Below, in pieces: positions 1 to 7,432 of a stretch of DNA of 12,525 nucleotides (within the stretch, counting starts at the first letter, position 1; each line of letters starts with the position of its first letter). Origin of the DNA: Azonexus sp. (GTDB taxonomy: Bacteria; Pseudomonadota; Gammaproteobacteria; Burkholderiales; Rhodocyclaceae); the NCBI GenBank assembly GCA_031274715.1, contig JAISPT010000049.1, positions 1-12,525 of the forward strand, given 5' to 3'. A program made the translations under genes and the position numbers. A model generated the notes under the pieces. The model saw nothing but the letters and a program-made list of their open reading frames with translations. It had not been told where the DNA came from and made no database searches.

Positions 1-236
1 GACAGCGTGATTTCACGGCCGACGCGTTCCGACAGGTCGAGGTCGGCCCCCGGGCCGGACACCTCACCCACGGCTTCCGGGGTCTTGAGTTCGAGGACAT
101 ACGCGAACAGCTCGCAAACACCTTCCCGACCCCGCAAGCGCACCGGGGTCCGCGACGACTCGCCCGACTCGGCCGGCAGCGCCGGACCACTGACCGTTAG
201 GGTGCGCGAAGCAGAGGAAAGGGATGTGCTTGGCAT
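1..236 (-). CDS. vgrG: VgrG spike protein, N-terminal fragment (second vgrG; runs off the window)
   Basis: Reading the minus strand from ATG at 236 gives 78 uninterrupted codons to the window edge. The peptide contains RTLTVSGPALP, PVRLRGREGVCELFAYVLEL and DLDLSERVGREITL, which is how the gp27-like N-terminal domain of proteobacterial VgrG proteins begins: a strand-rich start, the LFxYxLEL segment, then the VGREITL segment. VgrG trimers form the spike at the tip of the T6SS tube and carry effectors. The ATG shares four bases (ATGA) with the TGA of the upstream tagK-like gene, and a GGAG Shine-Dalgarno-like motif lies 8 bases upstream, so coupled translation is likely. Only the start is visible; whether it carries a C-terminal effector domain cannot be judged. 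It is a separate gene from the vgrG at the other end of the window, because one shows only an N-terminus and the other only a C-terminus about 11 kb away in the same orientation. Confidence 0.88.
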   Translation of the reverse strand, partial: MPSTSLSSASRTLTVSGPALPAESGESSRTPVRLRGREGVCELFAYVLELKTPEAVGEVSGPGADLDLSERVGREITL

Positions 237-1063
237 CAGCGAGGCTCCGAGGGACGGGTCGCGCCCAGTGACTGGCTGCTGTCGAGGGCGATGGTGTGGT
301 GGTCGTGGCGGGTCGTTTCCGGCGGGGTGCGGCGGACGAGCGGCTTTTCTTCCGGCGGGGCGAAGAGCCAGAGGATGTCGTCCTGTTTGTCTTCCCGCCG
401 ACGGCCACGGTCGGCGGCGGGTGGGGCTAGGCGGTCGATGACGTCGTCGATGTGAAGCGTGCCGCTGATGAGTTCTTCCAGCGTCAGGTTTTTGTTGTCT
501 GCGGGCACTTGGGGCCGTTGTGTCTCATACGGCGTCAATGTGGCGGAGAGGACGTTGATTTGCGCCTGCGGATCGTGCAGCACGCGGAAGTATTCACGAT
601 TGAGTACGCGGGTCGGGTCGCTGGGGGCCTGATCTTGGCTATCTCCGGCGTGGGTGGTTTCGCCATCGCCGGTGGTAGTGGGCACCATGCCGAACAGGCT
701 GCCGTCGCGCGGGGCTTCGATGGCATGGGCAAGCCGGTCGGCGAGGATGGCTGTGGCCGTTTCTTTGGCGATATCTTCGGCGGCTTCGACGGCGAAGCGG
801 CAAAGGCCGCTTTCGATTTCGTCGCCCACCGCGAGCGGCTGCTGGTGGCGCGGTGTCAGAGCCTCGCCATTGACGAAGAGAAGGTGTTCGCCGGCTGGGT
901 TGTCGATGATCCAGCCGCCGTTTTGCCAGCGGATTTCCGGCGCCGCCGCGCCGAGCCGGGCCGCGGGCAGAGGCAGGCATTCGCCGGGCCGGAGAGAGGC
1001 CCAGGCCAGGTTTTCCGGATGGCCGCCCCGGCGCAGCAGGCGCAAGCGGATGGACAGGCTCAT
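236..1063 (-). CDS. tagK: TagK-like T6SS-associated protein with degenerate FHA fold
   Basis: Predicted 275-residue soluble protein with no signal peptide or membrane segment. Residues about 40-95 look like the second half of an FHA beta-sandwich: WIIDNPAGEHLLFVNGEAL, then LAVGDEIESGLCRFAV, with the N65-G66 and G80-D81 turns. The Arg and Ser loop residues that bind phosphothreonine in classical FHA domains are not evident. Residues 130-190 are low-complexity and probably disordered. A conserved-looking C-terminal part has LTLEELISGTLHIDDVIDRL followed by DILWLFAP (229-236), which I recognise as the mark of TagK-domain proteins in betaproteobacterial T6SS loci. I chose ATG 1063 because it overlaps the TagF stop as ATGA; the same frame stays open upstream to 2062, but that part is antiparallel to nothing functional and lies over tagF. 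Its role is probably in T6SS assembly or regulation; the biochemical activity is unknown. TagH is an alternative label, though TagH proteins are usually longer and have an intact FHA domain. Confidence 0.8.
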   Translation of the reverse strand: MSLSIRLRLLRRGGHPENLAWASLRPGECLPLPAARLGAAAPEIRWQNGGWIIDNPAGEHLLFVNGEALTPRHQQPLAVGDEIESGLCRFAVEAAEDIAKETATAILADRLAHAIEAPRDGSLFGMVPTTTGDGETTHAGDSQDQAPSDPTRVLNREYFRVLHDPQAQINVLSATLTPYETQRPQVPADNKNLTLEELISGTLHIDDVIDRLAPPAADRGRRREDKQDDILWLFAPPEEKPLVRRTPPETTRHDHHTIALDSSQSLGATRPSEPR

Positions 1064-1902
1064 TGCAGGATTCTTTCGTGGTCGATGGCCGGCGCGGCAT
1101 AGCCGACGAATTCGCCAGCGGCGGATTGTTGCCAGAAATAGGCGCGGCCCGGCGCGTCCGCCGATCCGGCGGGGTGCATGGCGATGCCGGGCCATTCTGC
1201 CCACGGCAGGTGGCGGACACCGCTCAGGCTGGCATCGGCGGTGCGCTTTTGCCAATCGCGGCTGGCCGGCAAGGCTTCTTGCAGCAAGCGTTGCAATTCT
1301 CCGGCCGGTAATGGCTGGCGCCCGAAACCGAAACGCGCGCCGAGGCCCGGCGTGGCGTGTGCCCACATGGCTTCGAGTTGTTCGAGGAAAGGCCTCGGGT
1401 TGATGACTTCTGGCGTCGAGCACGGCGGCACATGGCGCGCCACCAGAGCGGCCAGCCAAGTCTGCCATTGCAGCGCCTGGTCGCCGCCGAGCAGCCAGGA
1501 TGGACGCAACGCTTGCCAGACGATGAGCGGATGCAGGCGGCCGATGCGATCGCACGATGCCGCTACGACGCCGATGATGGCGTGGCCGGCAGGCAGATGG
1601 GGGGTCGCGGCGAGGGTATCCGGCGGCAGGATGAAGTGCCAGGGCAAGGGGATTTTTTCGCGCCGTGCCGGTCGCGGTTCGATGTCGACCCATTGGCCGG
1701 GACGACGATCGGCGGCTCCGGCGTCGCGTTGCGAGTCGCATTCGGCTTCCAGATCGGCCAGCGGATGGGCGCCGAGCCAGCTTTGCCAGGCATCGATGTC
1801 GGCCGGATTGGCGCGGCGCATGATGTAGTCGCCATAGGCCGGCAGCTTGCCCCAGACCGAGGGGGGCGAAAGCGGTGCCGACGGGAGCAGACGGCCGATC
1901 AC
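1060..1902 (-). CDS. tagF: TagF, T6SS post-translational regulator (DUF2094 family)
   Basis: Predicted 280-residue cytoplasmic protein. The N-terminus has the family signature GKLPAYGDYIMRR (residues 18-30), the counterpart of the usual GKLPxxGDFxxR, followed by a Trp-rich helix (DAWQSWLGAHPL). Further on, PWHFILPP, IIGVVAASCDRIGRLHPL and a late AYFWQQSAAGEFVGY match the order of conserved segments in TagF. Studied TagF proteins repress T6SS assembly post-translationally, acting against the threonine-phosphorylation pathway and, in some species, by sequestering Fha; this is family knowledge and is not shown here. Translation starts at GTG 1902, which overlaps the TssM stop as GTGA, and ends in an ATGA overlap with the TagK-like gene, so it sits inside a coupled chain. 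No PpkA kinase or PppA phosphatase gene is visible in the window. The protein is complete and undisturbed. Confidence 0.92.
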   Translation of the reverse strand: MIGRLLPSAPLSPPSVWGKLPAYGDYIMRRANPADIDAWQSWLGAHPLADLEAECDSQRDAGAADRRPGQWVDIEPRPARREKIPLPWHFILPPDTLAATPHLPAGHAIIGVVAASCDRIGRLHPLIVWQALRPSWLLGGDQALQWQTWLAALVARHVPPCSTPEVINPRPFLEQLEAMWAHATPGLGARFGFGRQPLPAGELQRLLQEALPASRDWQKRTADASLSGVRHLPWAEWPGIAMHPAGSADAPGRAYFWQQSAAGEFVGYAAPAIDHERILQ

Positions 1903-4900
1903 GAGCTTCTCCCCGGACAGCGGAAGCCGCGCAGCAGGTCGCTGGACAAGGGGTTGGACTGGGTGCCCGCCCCGATGTCGAGGACGATGCGGCGTCCATC
2001 CGGAGCGAATTCGACGGCGACCCGGCCGGCGGTGGCGGACGGTTGGATTTTCCCGTGCTCAAGCAGGCGGAAAACCGCCCACGGTCCGTTGAAGCGGAAA
2101 ACCGACGTGTCCGCCCGGATGCGCGGGTTGGCGGTCAGCTCGGCCTGGATGCCGCCGCGCGAACCGGGCCAGACCATGTTCCAGGGCAGGTTCGGGCCGT
2201 GGGCATAGCGCAGCACTTGGCCGTCGATGTCGAGGGTCAGGTCGGTGATCATCGGGGACATCTCGGCGATGCGGACTTCCGCCTTCCAGCCCAGGCGCTT
2301 GCCGTCGGCGGTGCGGAAGAAGGCGTCGCGGATGCGCTGGGCTTGGGCGAAGCTCGCCAGCGACGGGCCGTCGATGGGGGGCATGCCGGCGCTATCCTGC
2401 TTGTAGCGCCAGGGCTGGGTGGTCGTATCGACGTAGGGCTTGATGTTTTTCTCGAAGAAGCTGTCGAACAGGCCGCCGCTGGAGAAGAGGCGGGCGAAAT
2501 CGTCGGGATCGACTTCCTGCTCGGCGACGACGAAGGGGTATTTGCCTTCGACGGCCCGCCGGCAGAAATCTCCGACGGCGGTGTCGGTTTGGGCGACGAG
2601 AATTTCGCCGATGCTGGCGTTGACCTTGCGCGCACCTTCGAAGGACAGCTCCGCCAGCACGCCCCGGAAAGGCGCCGGCAGGCGGGCGGCTTCGGTGCTC
2701 AGCTTGGTTCCCGCCGTGTCGGGTGGCGGGATGCCGTTGGCTGACAGGGTGTTGTCGGCGACCACGAGCTGCGTGTAGTAGTCGTTGATGAGTGCGGAGA
2801 CGGCGTCCAGTCCCGACTTGCCGGCGCCACCGGATTTCTCGCCGCTGGCGTCGGCGTCGCCGGTGACGATTTCGCGCAGGGCGGCAAAGCGGCTATCGAC
2901 GAGTTGCCGCTCCATGCGGGTCTCGCCGCGCAGGCCGAGATCGCCTGCCGCGGCGCGGGCCTTGCGGGCGATTTCCTCCTGCGCCTTGTCGAGCAGGGAT
3001 TTGTTGTCGTCCTGCTGCGCGATGGGGCGGGTCAGCGTGGTTTCCTTGACCGCCGCCCGCGCCAGGCGCATCAGCGGCGAATCGGGCGCGGCCAGGGTAC
3101 GCATGATTTGCAGGTCGAAAGCGCGCGTGTCGCCGGTCAGCGGCCGGATGTCATCGAGAAAGGCAACCCAGTGCTCGGCGTACTCGTTGAGATAGAGGCG
3201 GCGAATTTCATTGACCAGACGATCATCCGGGTTCAGGGCGGCGATCGCCGCCTTCGCCCCACCGCCGCTGCGCGCTCCCCGCCCCATGACCCAATCATCC
3301 TCGCTGTGGGCCTTGCCGAGAAACTCGGGCAGACGCTTGTGGAACAGTTCGTGATAACCGGCATAGGTGAACAGTCCGGGTATCCCGCTATCGAGCGAAG
3401 CGCCGCTCTGGCGGCGGAAGATGGCGCCGGCCTGCGGGCCGACCGCGCGCAGCACGGTGAAGTCTTCGGGCGAGTCGGGCTGTATCGCCACCTTCAGGCG
3501 CTCGTAGAGCCGGGTCAGCGACGGTTTGCTGTCGAGCAGGGCGCGGGCTTGGCCGATTGTGATTTCGTCGGCGGCGCCGGTGGCTTGTACGACGCGGCTG
3601 CCGTCGAACAAATGGCGCAGGTGCCACAGCATGACGCCTTGGCCGCCGAATTCGGCGCTGTCGCTTTCCCAGTCGCGCAGCACCCAGCGGCGGACGTCCT
3701 CGGCGTTGTAGCGGTCCTTGCCGTAGAGAAGCAGTTGGACGCGCAAGGCGTCGTAGACGGCCGTTTCATCTTGGCGGCGAATGGCTTCGGCCAGGGCAGT
3801 TTCCATTCGCCGCGTCACAAAAGGGAGCAGGATGCGATCCTCAAGAGCCGCTTGCGTGACGGTGCTGGCTTCGCCAATGTCGTCGCCGACGTAAAGGCCG
3901 TAGCGCCAATCGCTGGCCGGCTGATCCCGGTCCAGTCCGGGATAGGCTGGCAAATCGCGGACCTCGTCGAGCAACCCGGCGGTTTGAGTGCTGTCGGGGC
4001 GCGCCAGATATTCCTTCAGGCGCGGCGTCAGCGCGGCCGTCTTTTCCCTGACCTCGGCCAGATAGCTCGTGTTCTTCCCGTTACTGATCCAGACCGCCGT
4101 GATAAGCCAGGCGAAGACAAACAGCACCAGCGTATGGCCGACCAGCCGCAGGGTGCGGAAGCGCCATTCCCAGCGCAGGTTGGGGCGCACCAGATTGGCT
4201 TCGGGGAAGATCAGGCGCTGGAAAAGATCGTGCAGGAAATAACTGCGGTTGCCGGCAAGCGTTTGATCGGATTCGCTTTTTCCGGTCCCCGAATCTTCCT
4301 TGACGAAGCGCCGCCGCAGGCGCTGCCACAAAGTATCCCTATCGGCCGCCACGTTGCTCGCCAGGGTCTGCGAGGCGCTGGCGAAGTACACGCCGCGTAG
4401 CGTGGTGCGGGCTTGCGTGGCGTCGTAGCGCGATTCCTGGAAAACGTCGTCGAGGAATTGCAGCAAGGCGCCGCGCAGCTTGTCGAATTCCTGCGGCAGC
4501 AAGGAAAGCCGCTTGCTCCGCCCGGCATCGAATTCCTCCAGCAGGCGATTGTTGACGCCGTCGTCCAGGCGCTCGCCCAGGGATTTCAACTCCTCCCCGC
4601 AACGCGCCGCCAGGGCGTCCGCCTCGCTGTCGCGCGTCTCCTCGCCGTAGGGCAGCGTGAAACCCCAGACCTGGTTGCGTCCTTCGCTGCCCAGCGTCGA
4701 GAAATATTCCTCGAAGCCTTGCACCAGATCCATCTTGCTGACCAGCACATAGACCGGGAAACGGATACCGAGAACCTCGCGCAGTTCGCCGAGGCGCTCG
4801 CGCAGCTCCGCCGCCAGTCGGCCGCGCTCGGCCTCATCGTTGAGCAGTTCGGCAACGCTGACGACGAGTAAGGCGCCGTTGATCGGCGCGCGCGGCCGGT

Positions 4901-5738
4901 GCTTGCGCAGCAGTCCGAGAAAGCCGCGCCACTCGGCGCTGTTTTCCGCCGGATTATTGTTGGCCGCATGGTTGGCGTAACGCCCGGCGGTATCGATCAG
5001 CACCGCTTGGTTGGTCAGCCACCACGCGCAAAATACCGTGTCCTTCACCCGTTCTTTGGCGCAGGCTGCCTGCTCGCGCATTTGTTCGGCAAGCGGCAGT
5101 TTGAGCCCGGAGTTGAGCAGTGCCGTCGTCTTGCCGGCGCCGGCGTTGCCGATCACCATGTACCACGGCAGTTCGTAGAGATAACGCTTGCCTTCCAGCA
5201 GGCGGCGCAGGCCGCTGACGCTGGAGCGCATGCGGCGCAGGCGCTCCAGCGCGGTGCCGACGATGCCGCCCAGTGCCTCGATGTTCTTCTCTGCTGTTTC
5301 CGATTCGGGTTTCGGCGTCGATAAGCGCAGTATCTGTTGCAGCAAACCCTGATTTTTGTCGAGCTTGCGGCCCAGCGAAATCAGCATCCAGCCCAGGTAA
5401 GGCAGAACGAGCAGGGCGATGACCAGGAGACGCGGCACCTCGCCGGCCAGCGGCGCGGTGCCGCCGATCTTGAAGAGCGGCCCGGCATGCCAGACCAGGA
5501 TGGAGAGCGCCGCCAGCCCGATGAAAGTGACCGGCAGCTGCTTGAGCAGCAGCAGCGTGAAGCAGAGCAGCAGGACGATCACCGTCACCCGCATGCCGGG
5601 GGAGGCCAGCGGCCGCAGGGTGTCGAACGCCAGCAGGGGACCGACGAACCAGATCACCAGCCCGACGAGGACAACCGCGAGCACGGCGAGGAAAGCCGGG
5701 GAAATAAAGAAACCAACCAGTTTTTTCACTTGCGTCAT
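1899..5738 (-). CDS. tssM: TssM (IcmF family), T6SS inner-membrane complex protein
   Basis: Predicted 1279-residue protein. Hydrophobic segments at about 10-33, 49-80 and 101-120 precede a cytoplasmic nucleotide-binding domain with Walker A GNAGAGKT (197-204), DTAG (249-252) and SKMD (334-337). A last transmembrane segment at about 531-553 (LVLFVFAWLITAVW) is followed by a periplasmic domain of about 720 residues ending in the IcmF C-terminal region. This is the full TssM layout and length. TssM spans the inner membrane, binds TssL there and the TssJ lipoprotein in the periplasm, and forms the trans-envelope channel. The frame stays open to GTG 5771, but ATG 5738 is preferred: it gives MTQVKKLVGFFISPAFLAVL, the normal TssM N-terminus, and overlaps the tssL stop as ATGA. 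The intact Walker A implies retained NTP binding. It overlaps tagF by GTGA at the 3' end. No tssJ or tssK is visible nearby. Confidence 0.97.
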   Translation of the reverse strand: MTQVKKLVGFFISPAFLAVLAVVLVGLVIWFVGPLLAFDTLRPLASPGMRVTVIVLLLCFTLLLLKQLPVTFIGLAALSILVWHAGPLFKIGGTAPLAGEVPRLLVIALLVLPYLGWMLISLGRKLDKNQGLLQQILRLSTPKPESETAEKNIEALGGIVGTALERLRRMRSSVSGLRRLLEGKRYLYELPWYMVIGNAGAGKTTALLNSGLKLPLAEQMREQAACAKERVKDTVFCAWWLTNQAVLIDTAGRYANHAANNNPAENSAEWRGFLGLLRKHRPRAPINGALLVVSVAELLNDEAERGRLAAELRERLGELREVLGIRFPVYVLVSKMDLVQGFEEYFSTLGSEGRNQVWGFTLPYGEETRDSEADALAARCGEELKSLGERLDDGVNNRLLEEFDAGRSKRLSLLPQEFDKLRGALLQFLDDVFQESRYDATQARTTLRGVYFASASQTLASNVAADRDTLWQRLRRRFVKEDSGTGKSESDQTLAGNRSYFLHDLFQRLIFPEANLVRPNLRWEWRFRTLRLVGHTLVLFVFAWLITAVWISNGKNTSYLAEVREKTAALTPRLKEYLARPDSTQTAGLLDEVRDLPAYPGLDRDQPASDWRYGLYVGDDIGEASTVTQAALEDRILLPFVTRRMETALAEAIRRQDETAVYDALRVQLLLYGKDRYNAEDVRRWVLRDWESDSAEFGGQGVMLWHLRHLFDGSRVVQATGAADEITIGQARALLDSKPSLTRLYERLKVAIQPDSPEDFTVLRAVGPQAGAIFRRQSGASLDSGIPGLFTYAGYHELFHKRLPEFLGKAHSEDDWVMGRGARSGGGAKAAIAALNPDDRLVNEIRRLYLNEYAEHWVAFLDDIRPLTGDTRAFDLQIMRTLAAPDSPLMRLARAAVKETTLTRPIAQQDDNKSLLDKAQEEIARKARAAAGDLGLRGETRMERQLVDSRFAALREIVTGDADASGEKSGGAGKSGLDAVSALINDYYTQLVVADNTLSANGIPPPDTAGTKLSTEAARLPAPFRGVLAELSFEGARKVNASIGEILVAQTDTAVGDFCRRAVEGKYPFVVAEQEVDPDDFARLFSSGGLFDSFFEKNIKPYVDTTTQPWRYKQDSAGMPPIDGPSLASFAQAQRIRDAFFRTADGKRLGWKAEVRIAEMSPMITDLTLDIDGQVLRYAHGPNLPWNMVWPGSRGGIQAELTANPRIRADTSVFRFNGPWAVFRLLEHGKIQPSATAGRVAVEFAPDGRRIVLDIGAGTQSNPLSSDLLRGFRCPGRSS

Positions 5739-7051
5739 CACTCCATGCGGGGTTGGGCGTTCGATTGCCACACCAGGATTTCGACTCGCCGATTACGGGC
5801 GCGTCCGGCGGGGGTGGCATTGTCGGCCAGCGGATCGTCGGCACCCTTGCCGACGGCTTCGAGGCGCGACCGGTCGACGCCCTTGTCGGCCAGATAGTCG
5901 GCCACGGCGGCGGCCCGCTTTTCCGAAAGCACCTGGTTGTTGGGGAAATCGCGGGTCTGGATCGGCTGGCCATCACTATGACCGGTGACGATCACCTTGC
6001 CCGGCACCTTGGCCACCTCCGCCGCCAGCCGGTCCAGCGTCGGCTCGATCTTGGGCGAGACCGCGGCGCGGGCAGGCAGGAACATATCGTCGCCCCGGAA
6101 GACGACGCTGCTTTGCTGCGCCTCGTCCTGCACGGCGACGCGCCCGGCGGCGATTTCGTCCTTGAGGAGTTCGGCCAAGCGCAGAGGAGCTCTGGGCGGT
6201 ACCGGGAGGCGGGCCAGCGCTTCGATTTCCCCCGCCACGACCATGCTTTCGTTGAGCAGCCCGTATTTATTCCAGGCGAAAAAGGCGAAAAGAATCAGCC
6301 CGAGTACGCTGGCCGACACCCACACCGGCACGCTGCGCAGCAGGCTCGGCGCGCCGGAAGCCTCGCCCCGCCAGTGGGGCGACAGCGCCGGCGGCACCGG
6401 CTCGCGCGCGCCGTTGAGCTTGGTGAGCAGGGTATGGCGGATCGATTCCAGCTCGCGGCGGCTTTCCGGGGTGTTGATATACATGCCCTGGAAACCCATG
6501 CCGAGGATGCGGTACATGACTTCCAGCAAATCCAGGTGTTCCTGCGGCGAATCGAGCAGACGGCCGATGAGCAGGAAGAATTTCTGTCCGCCATGAACAT
6601 CGCCATGAAAGCGCTGGGCCAGGCTGTGGTGCGCCCAGACGCCGCCTTTGCCCCACGGCATGCCGGCCGCCGCCTCGTCGAGCGCCGTGCACAAGCTATA
6701 GCGGGCCGTCAGCACGTGCTCGCGGCGCAGGTTGGCCTTGTCGCACAAGTTCTGGAAAGTGTTGACCTCCCGGGCCAGCATTTCGCGCAGCGTTTCGAGA
6801 ACACTCTGCCCTTCGGGCAAGGCCGCCGGCATTTCCGCCAAGGCGCGAAGCAGCGGGGCGGACGCTTCCAGCAGCGGATTCCGGGCCGCCTTGATGCAGG
6901 CCAGGCGGGATTCGAGATCGACACTCTCCACGGCGCCGGCCAAGCCGTCCCAATCCTTGTGCAGAGTCGATTCCGGCCCGTCGGTGCCGGGAAACGGATG
7001 GCGATTGCCATCCGCCGCCCCGATAAGGTCTTCGTTTTTCAGTATTTCCAT
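5738..7051 (-). CDS. tssL: TssL (DotU family) with C-terminal OmpA peptidoglycan-binding domain
   Basis: Predicted 437-residue protein. Residues about 40-225 form the cytoplasmic DotU domain, with the diagnostic run YSLCTALDEAA, MPWG, W(139), RFHGDVHGG and LDLLEVMYRILGMGFQGMY. A single transmembrane segment follows at about 241-262. The periplasmic part (about 318-430) is an OmpA-like domain with VTGHSDGQP (356-364), NNQVLSEKRAAAVADYL and GRARNRRVEI; D360 and the Arg pair near 421 sit where OmpA domains bind diaminopimelate. It anchors the TssJLM complex to peptidoglycan, a job some systems give to a separate TagL. ATG 7051 follows AAGGTG with a 6-base spacer. It lies 35 bases after the PAAR gene and its stop overlaps tssM as ATGA, matching the partnership of the two products. 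Confidence 0.96.
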   Translation of the reverse strand: MEILKNEDLIGAADGNRHPFPGTDGPESTLHKDWDGLAGAVESVDLESRLACIKAARNPLLEASAPLLRALAEMPAALPEGQSVLETLREMLAREVNTFQNLCDKANLRREHVLTARYSLCTALDEAAAGMPWGKGGVWAHHSLAQRFHGDVHGGQKFFLLIGRLLDSPQEHLDLLEVMYRILGMGFQGMYINTPESRRELESIRHTLLTKLNGAREPVPPALSPHWRGEASGAPSLLRSVPVWVSASVLGLILFAFFAWNKYGLLNESMVVAGEIEALARLPVPPRAPLRLAELLKDEIAAGRVAVQDEAQQSSVVFRGDDMFLPARAAVSPKIEPTLDRLAAEVAKVPGKVIVTGHSDGQPIQTRDFPNNQVLSEKRAAAVADYLADKGVDRSRLEAVGKGADDPLADNATPAGRARNRRVEILVWQSNAQPRME

Positions 7052-7057
7052 GAATCA

Positions 7058-7063
7058 CACCTT
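7058..7063 (-). promoter_or_regulatory. Shine-Dalgarno motif of tssL (AAGGTG)
   Basis: AAGGTG on the minus strand lies 6 bases before ATG 7051 and fixes the start of the TssL protein. The 35-base spacer between the PAAR stop and tssL holds nothing else I can recognise. Confidence 0.6.
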
Positions 7064-7086
7064 GTTTTCAAACATGACTTTTCTCT

Positions 7087-7365
7087 TTAGCCGACATTGG
7101 CGTCGATGCTTCCGATCAACGCACAACCGCATTCGGTCTTGTGGCCTTCCAGCGCGATGGGGATGCCGTCCAGCAACTCGTCGGTCGCCCCTTCGATAAT
7201 CTTGTTGACTCCATGCGGCGTGCCACCGGGATATTTCGCCGGGCAATCGACTTCATCGCCGAGCCTGGCGATGCGCCGTCCTTCCAGGCGATGGCGGTCG
7301 GAACCGTTGATGACCTTGCCGCCGTGCGTCGTCGTATCGCCTTCGCGGATGATTCTTCTGAACAT
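7087..7365 (-). CDS. PAAR-domain spike-tip protein
   Basis: Predicted 92-residue protein made of one PAAR domain with no N- or C-terminal extension. It opens with FRRIIREGDTTTHGGKVINGS, in which the GD and T-x-HGG pattern marks the first PAAR repeat, then has ARLGDEVDCP and ends with IALEGHKTECGCALIGS. PAAR proteins cap the VgrG trimer as a sharp cone holding zinc; H14, C41, H51, H75, C79 and C81 are the candidate ligands, without a clear choice from sequence alone. Since no toxin domain is attached, this looks like a structural tip, though it could help load cargo. The start ATG follows a near-perfect Shine-Dalgarno (AGGAGG). The gene begins the structural half of the locus, 35 bases before tssL. 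Confidence 0.93.
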   Translation of the reverse strand: MFRRIIREGDTTTHGGKVINGSDRHRLEGRRIARLGDEVDCPAKYPGGTPHGVNKIIEGATDELLDGIPIALEGHKTECGCALIGSIDANVG

Positions 7366-7373
7366 CGGGGTTC

Positions 7374-7379
7374 CCTCCT
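7374..7379 (-). promoter_or_regulatory. Strong Shine-Dalgarno of the PAAR gene (AGGAGG)
   Basis: AGGAGG on the minus strand lies 8 bases before ATG 7365. It is the best match to the anti-Shine-Dalgarno sequence in the window and fits the high demand for a structural tip subunit. It confirms the PAAR start. Confidence 0.75.
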
Positions 7380-7394
7380 GTGTCGGGGCGGTGG

Positions 7395-7412
7395 CAAATT
7401 GAAAATAATTTG
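7395..7412. repeat. Perfect 6-bp dyad, possible operator
   Basis: CAAATT and AATTTG form a perfect inverted repeat with a 6-base spacer. It lies in the AT-rich gap between the WG-repeat gene and the PAAR gene and covers the candidate -10 hexamer at 7405-7410. A regulator bound here would block transcription. The dyad is short enough to arise by chance in AT-rich DNA, so the operator role is only a suggestion. Confidence 0.3.
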
Positions 7413-7432
7413 AGGCTGAGCTTTTCTGTCAG
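7405..7432 (-). promoter_or_regulatory. Candidate sigma70-like promoter before the PAAR-tssL-tssM module
   Basis: On the minus strand CTGACA (7432-7427; 5 of 6 to the -35 consensus) is followed after 16 bases by AATTAT (7410-7405; 4 of 6 to the -10 consensus). Initiation would fall near 7398, leaving a leader of about 33 bases that includes the AGGAGG site. The -35 box overlaps the stop codon of the WG-repeat gene. The AT-rich spacer in a GC-rich locus supports a promoter, but the -10 match is modest. Confidence 0.35.

Noticed and set aside
236..2062. 608-residue minus-strand open frame joining the TagK-like protein to upstream sequence
   Set aside because: Only the part from ATG 1063 is protein-like. 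The upstream 333 codons lie over tagF and the end of tssM in another frame and are Arg/Pro/Ser-rich, which is typical of a shadow frame in GC-rich DNA.
2904..4400. 498-codon plus-strand open frame opposite tssM
   Set aside because: It is the complement of a well-supported tssM with conserved motifs. Its composition (Gly, Ala, Val, Gln-rich, no recognisable domain) is that of an antisense shadow.
5738..5771. Upstream start for TssM at GTG 5771
   Set aside because: It would add 11 residues (MAIERPTPHGV) unlike TssM N-termini and overlap tssL by 34 bases. ATG 5738 gives the normal N-terminus and a 4-base overlap.
5753..7090. 445-codon plus-strand open frame opposite tssL
   Set aside because: It mirrors tssL almost exactly; the tssL frame has the DotU and OmpA motifs and the antisense frame has none.
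7087..7365. PAAR protein as an effector carrying its own toxin
   Set aside because: The protein has 92 residues and ends straight after the PAAR fold, leaving no room for a toxin domain.
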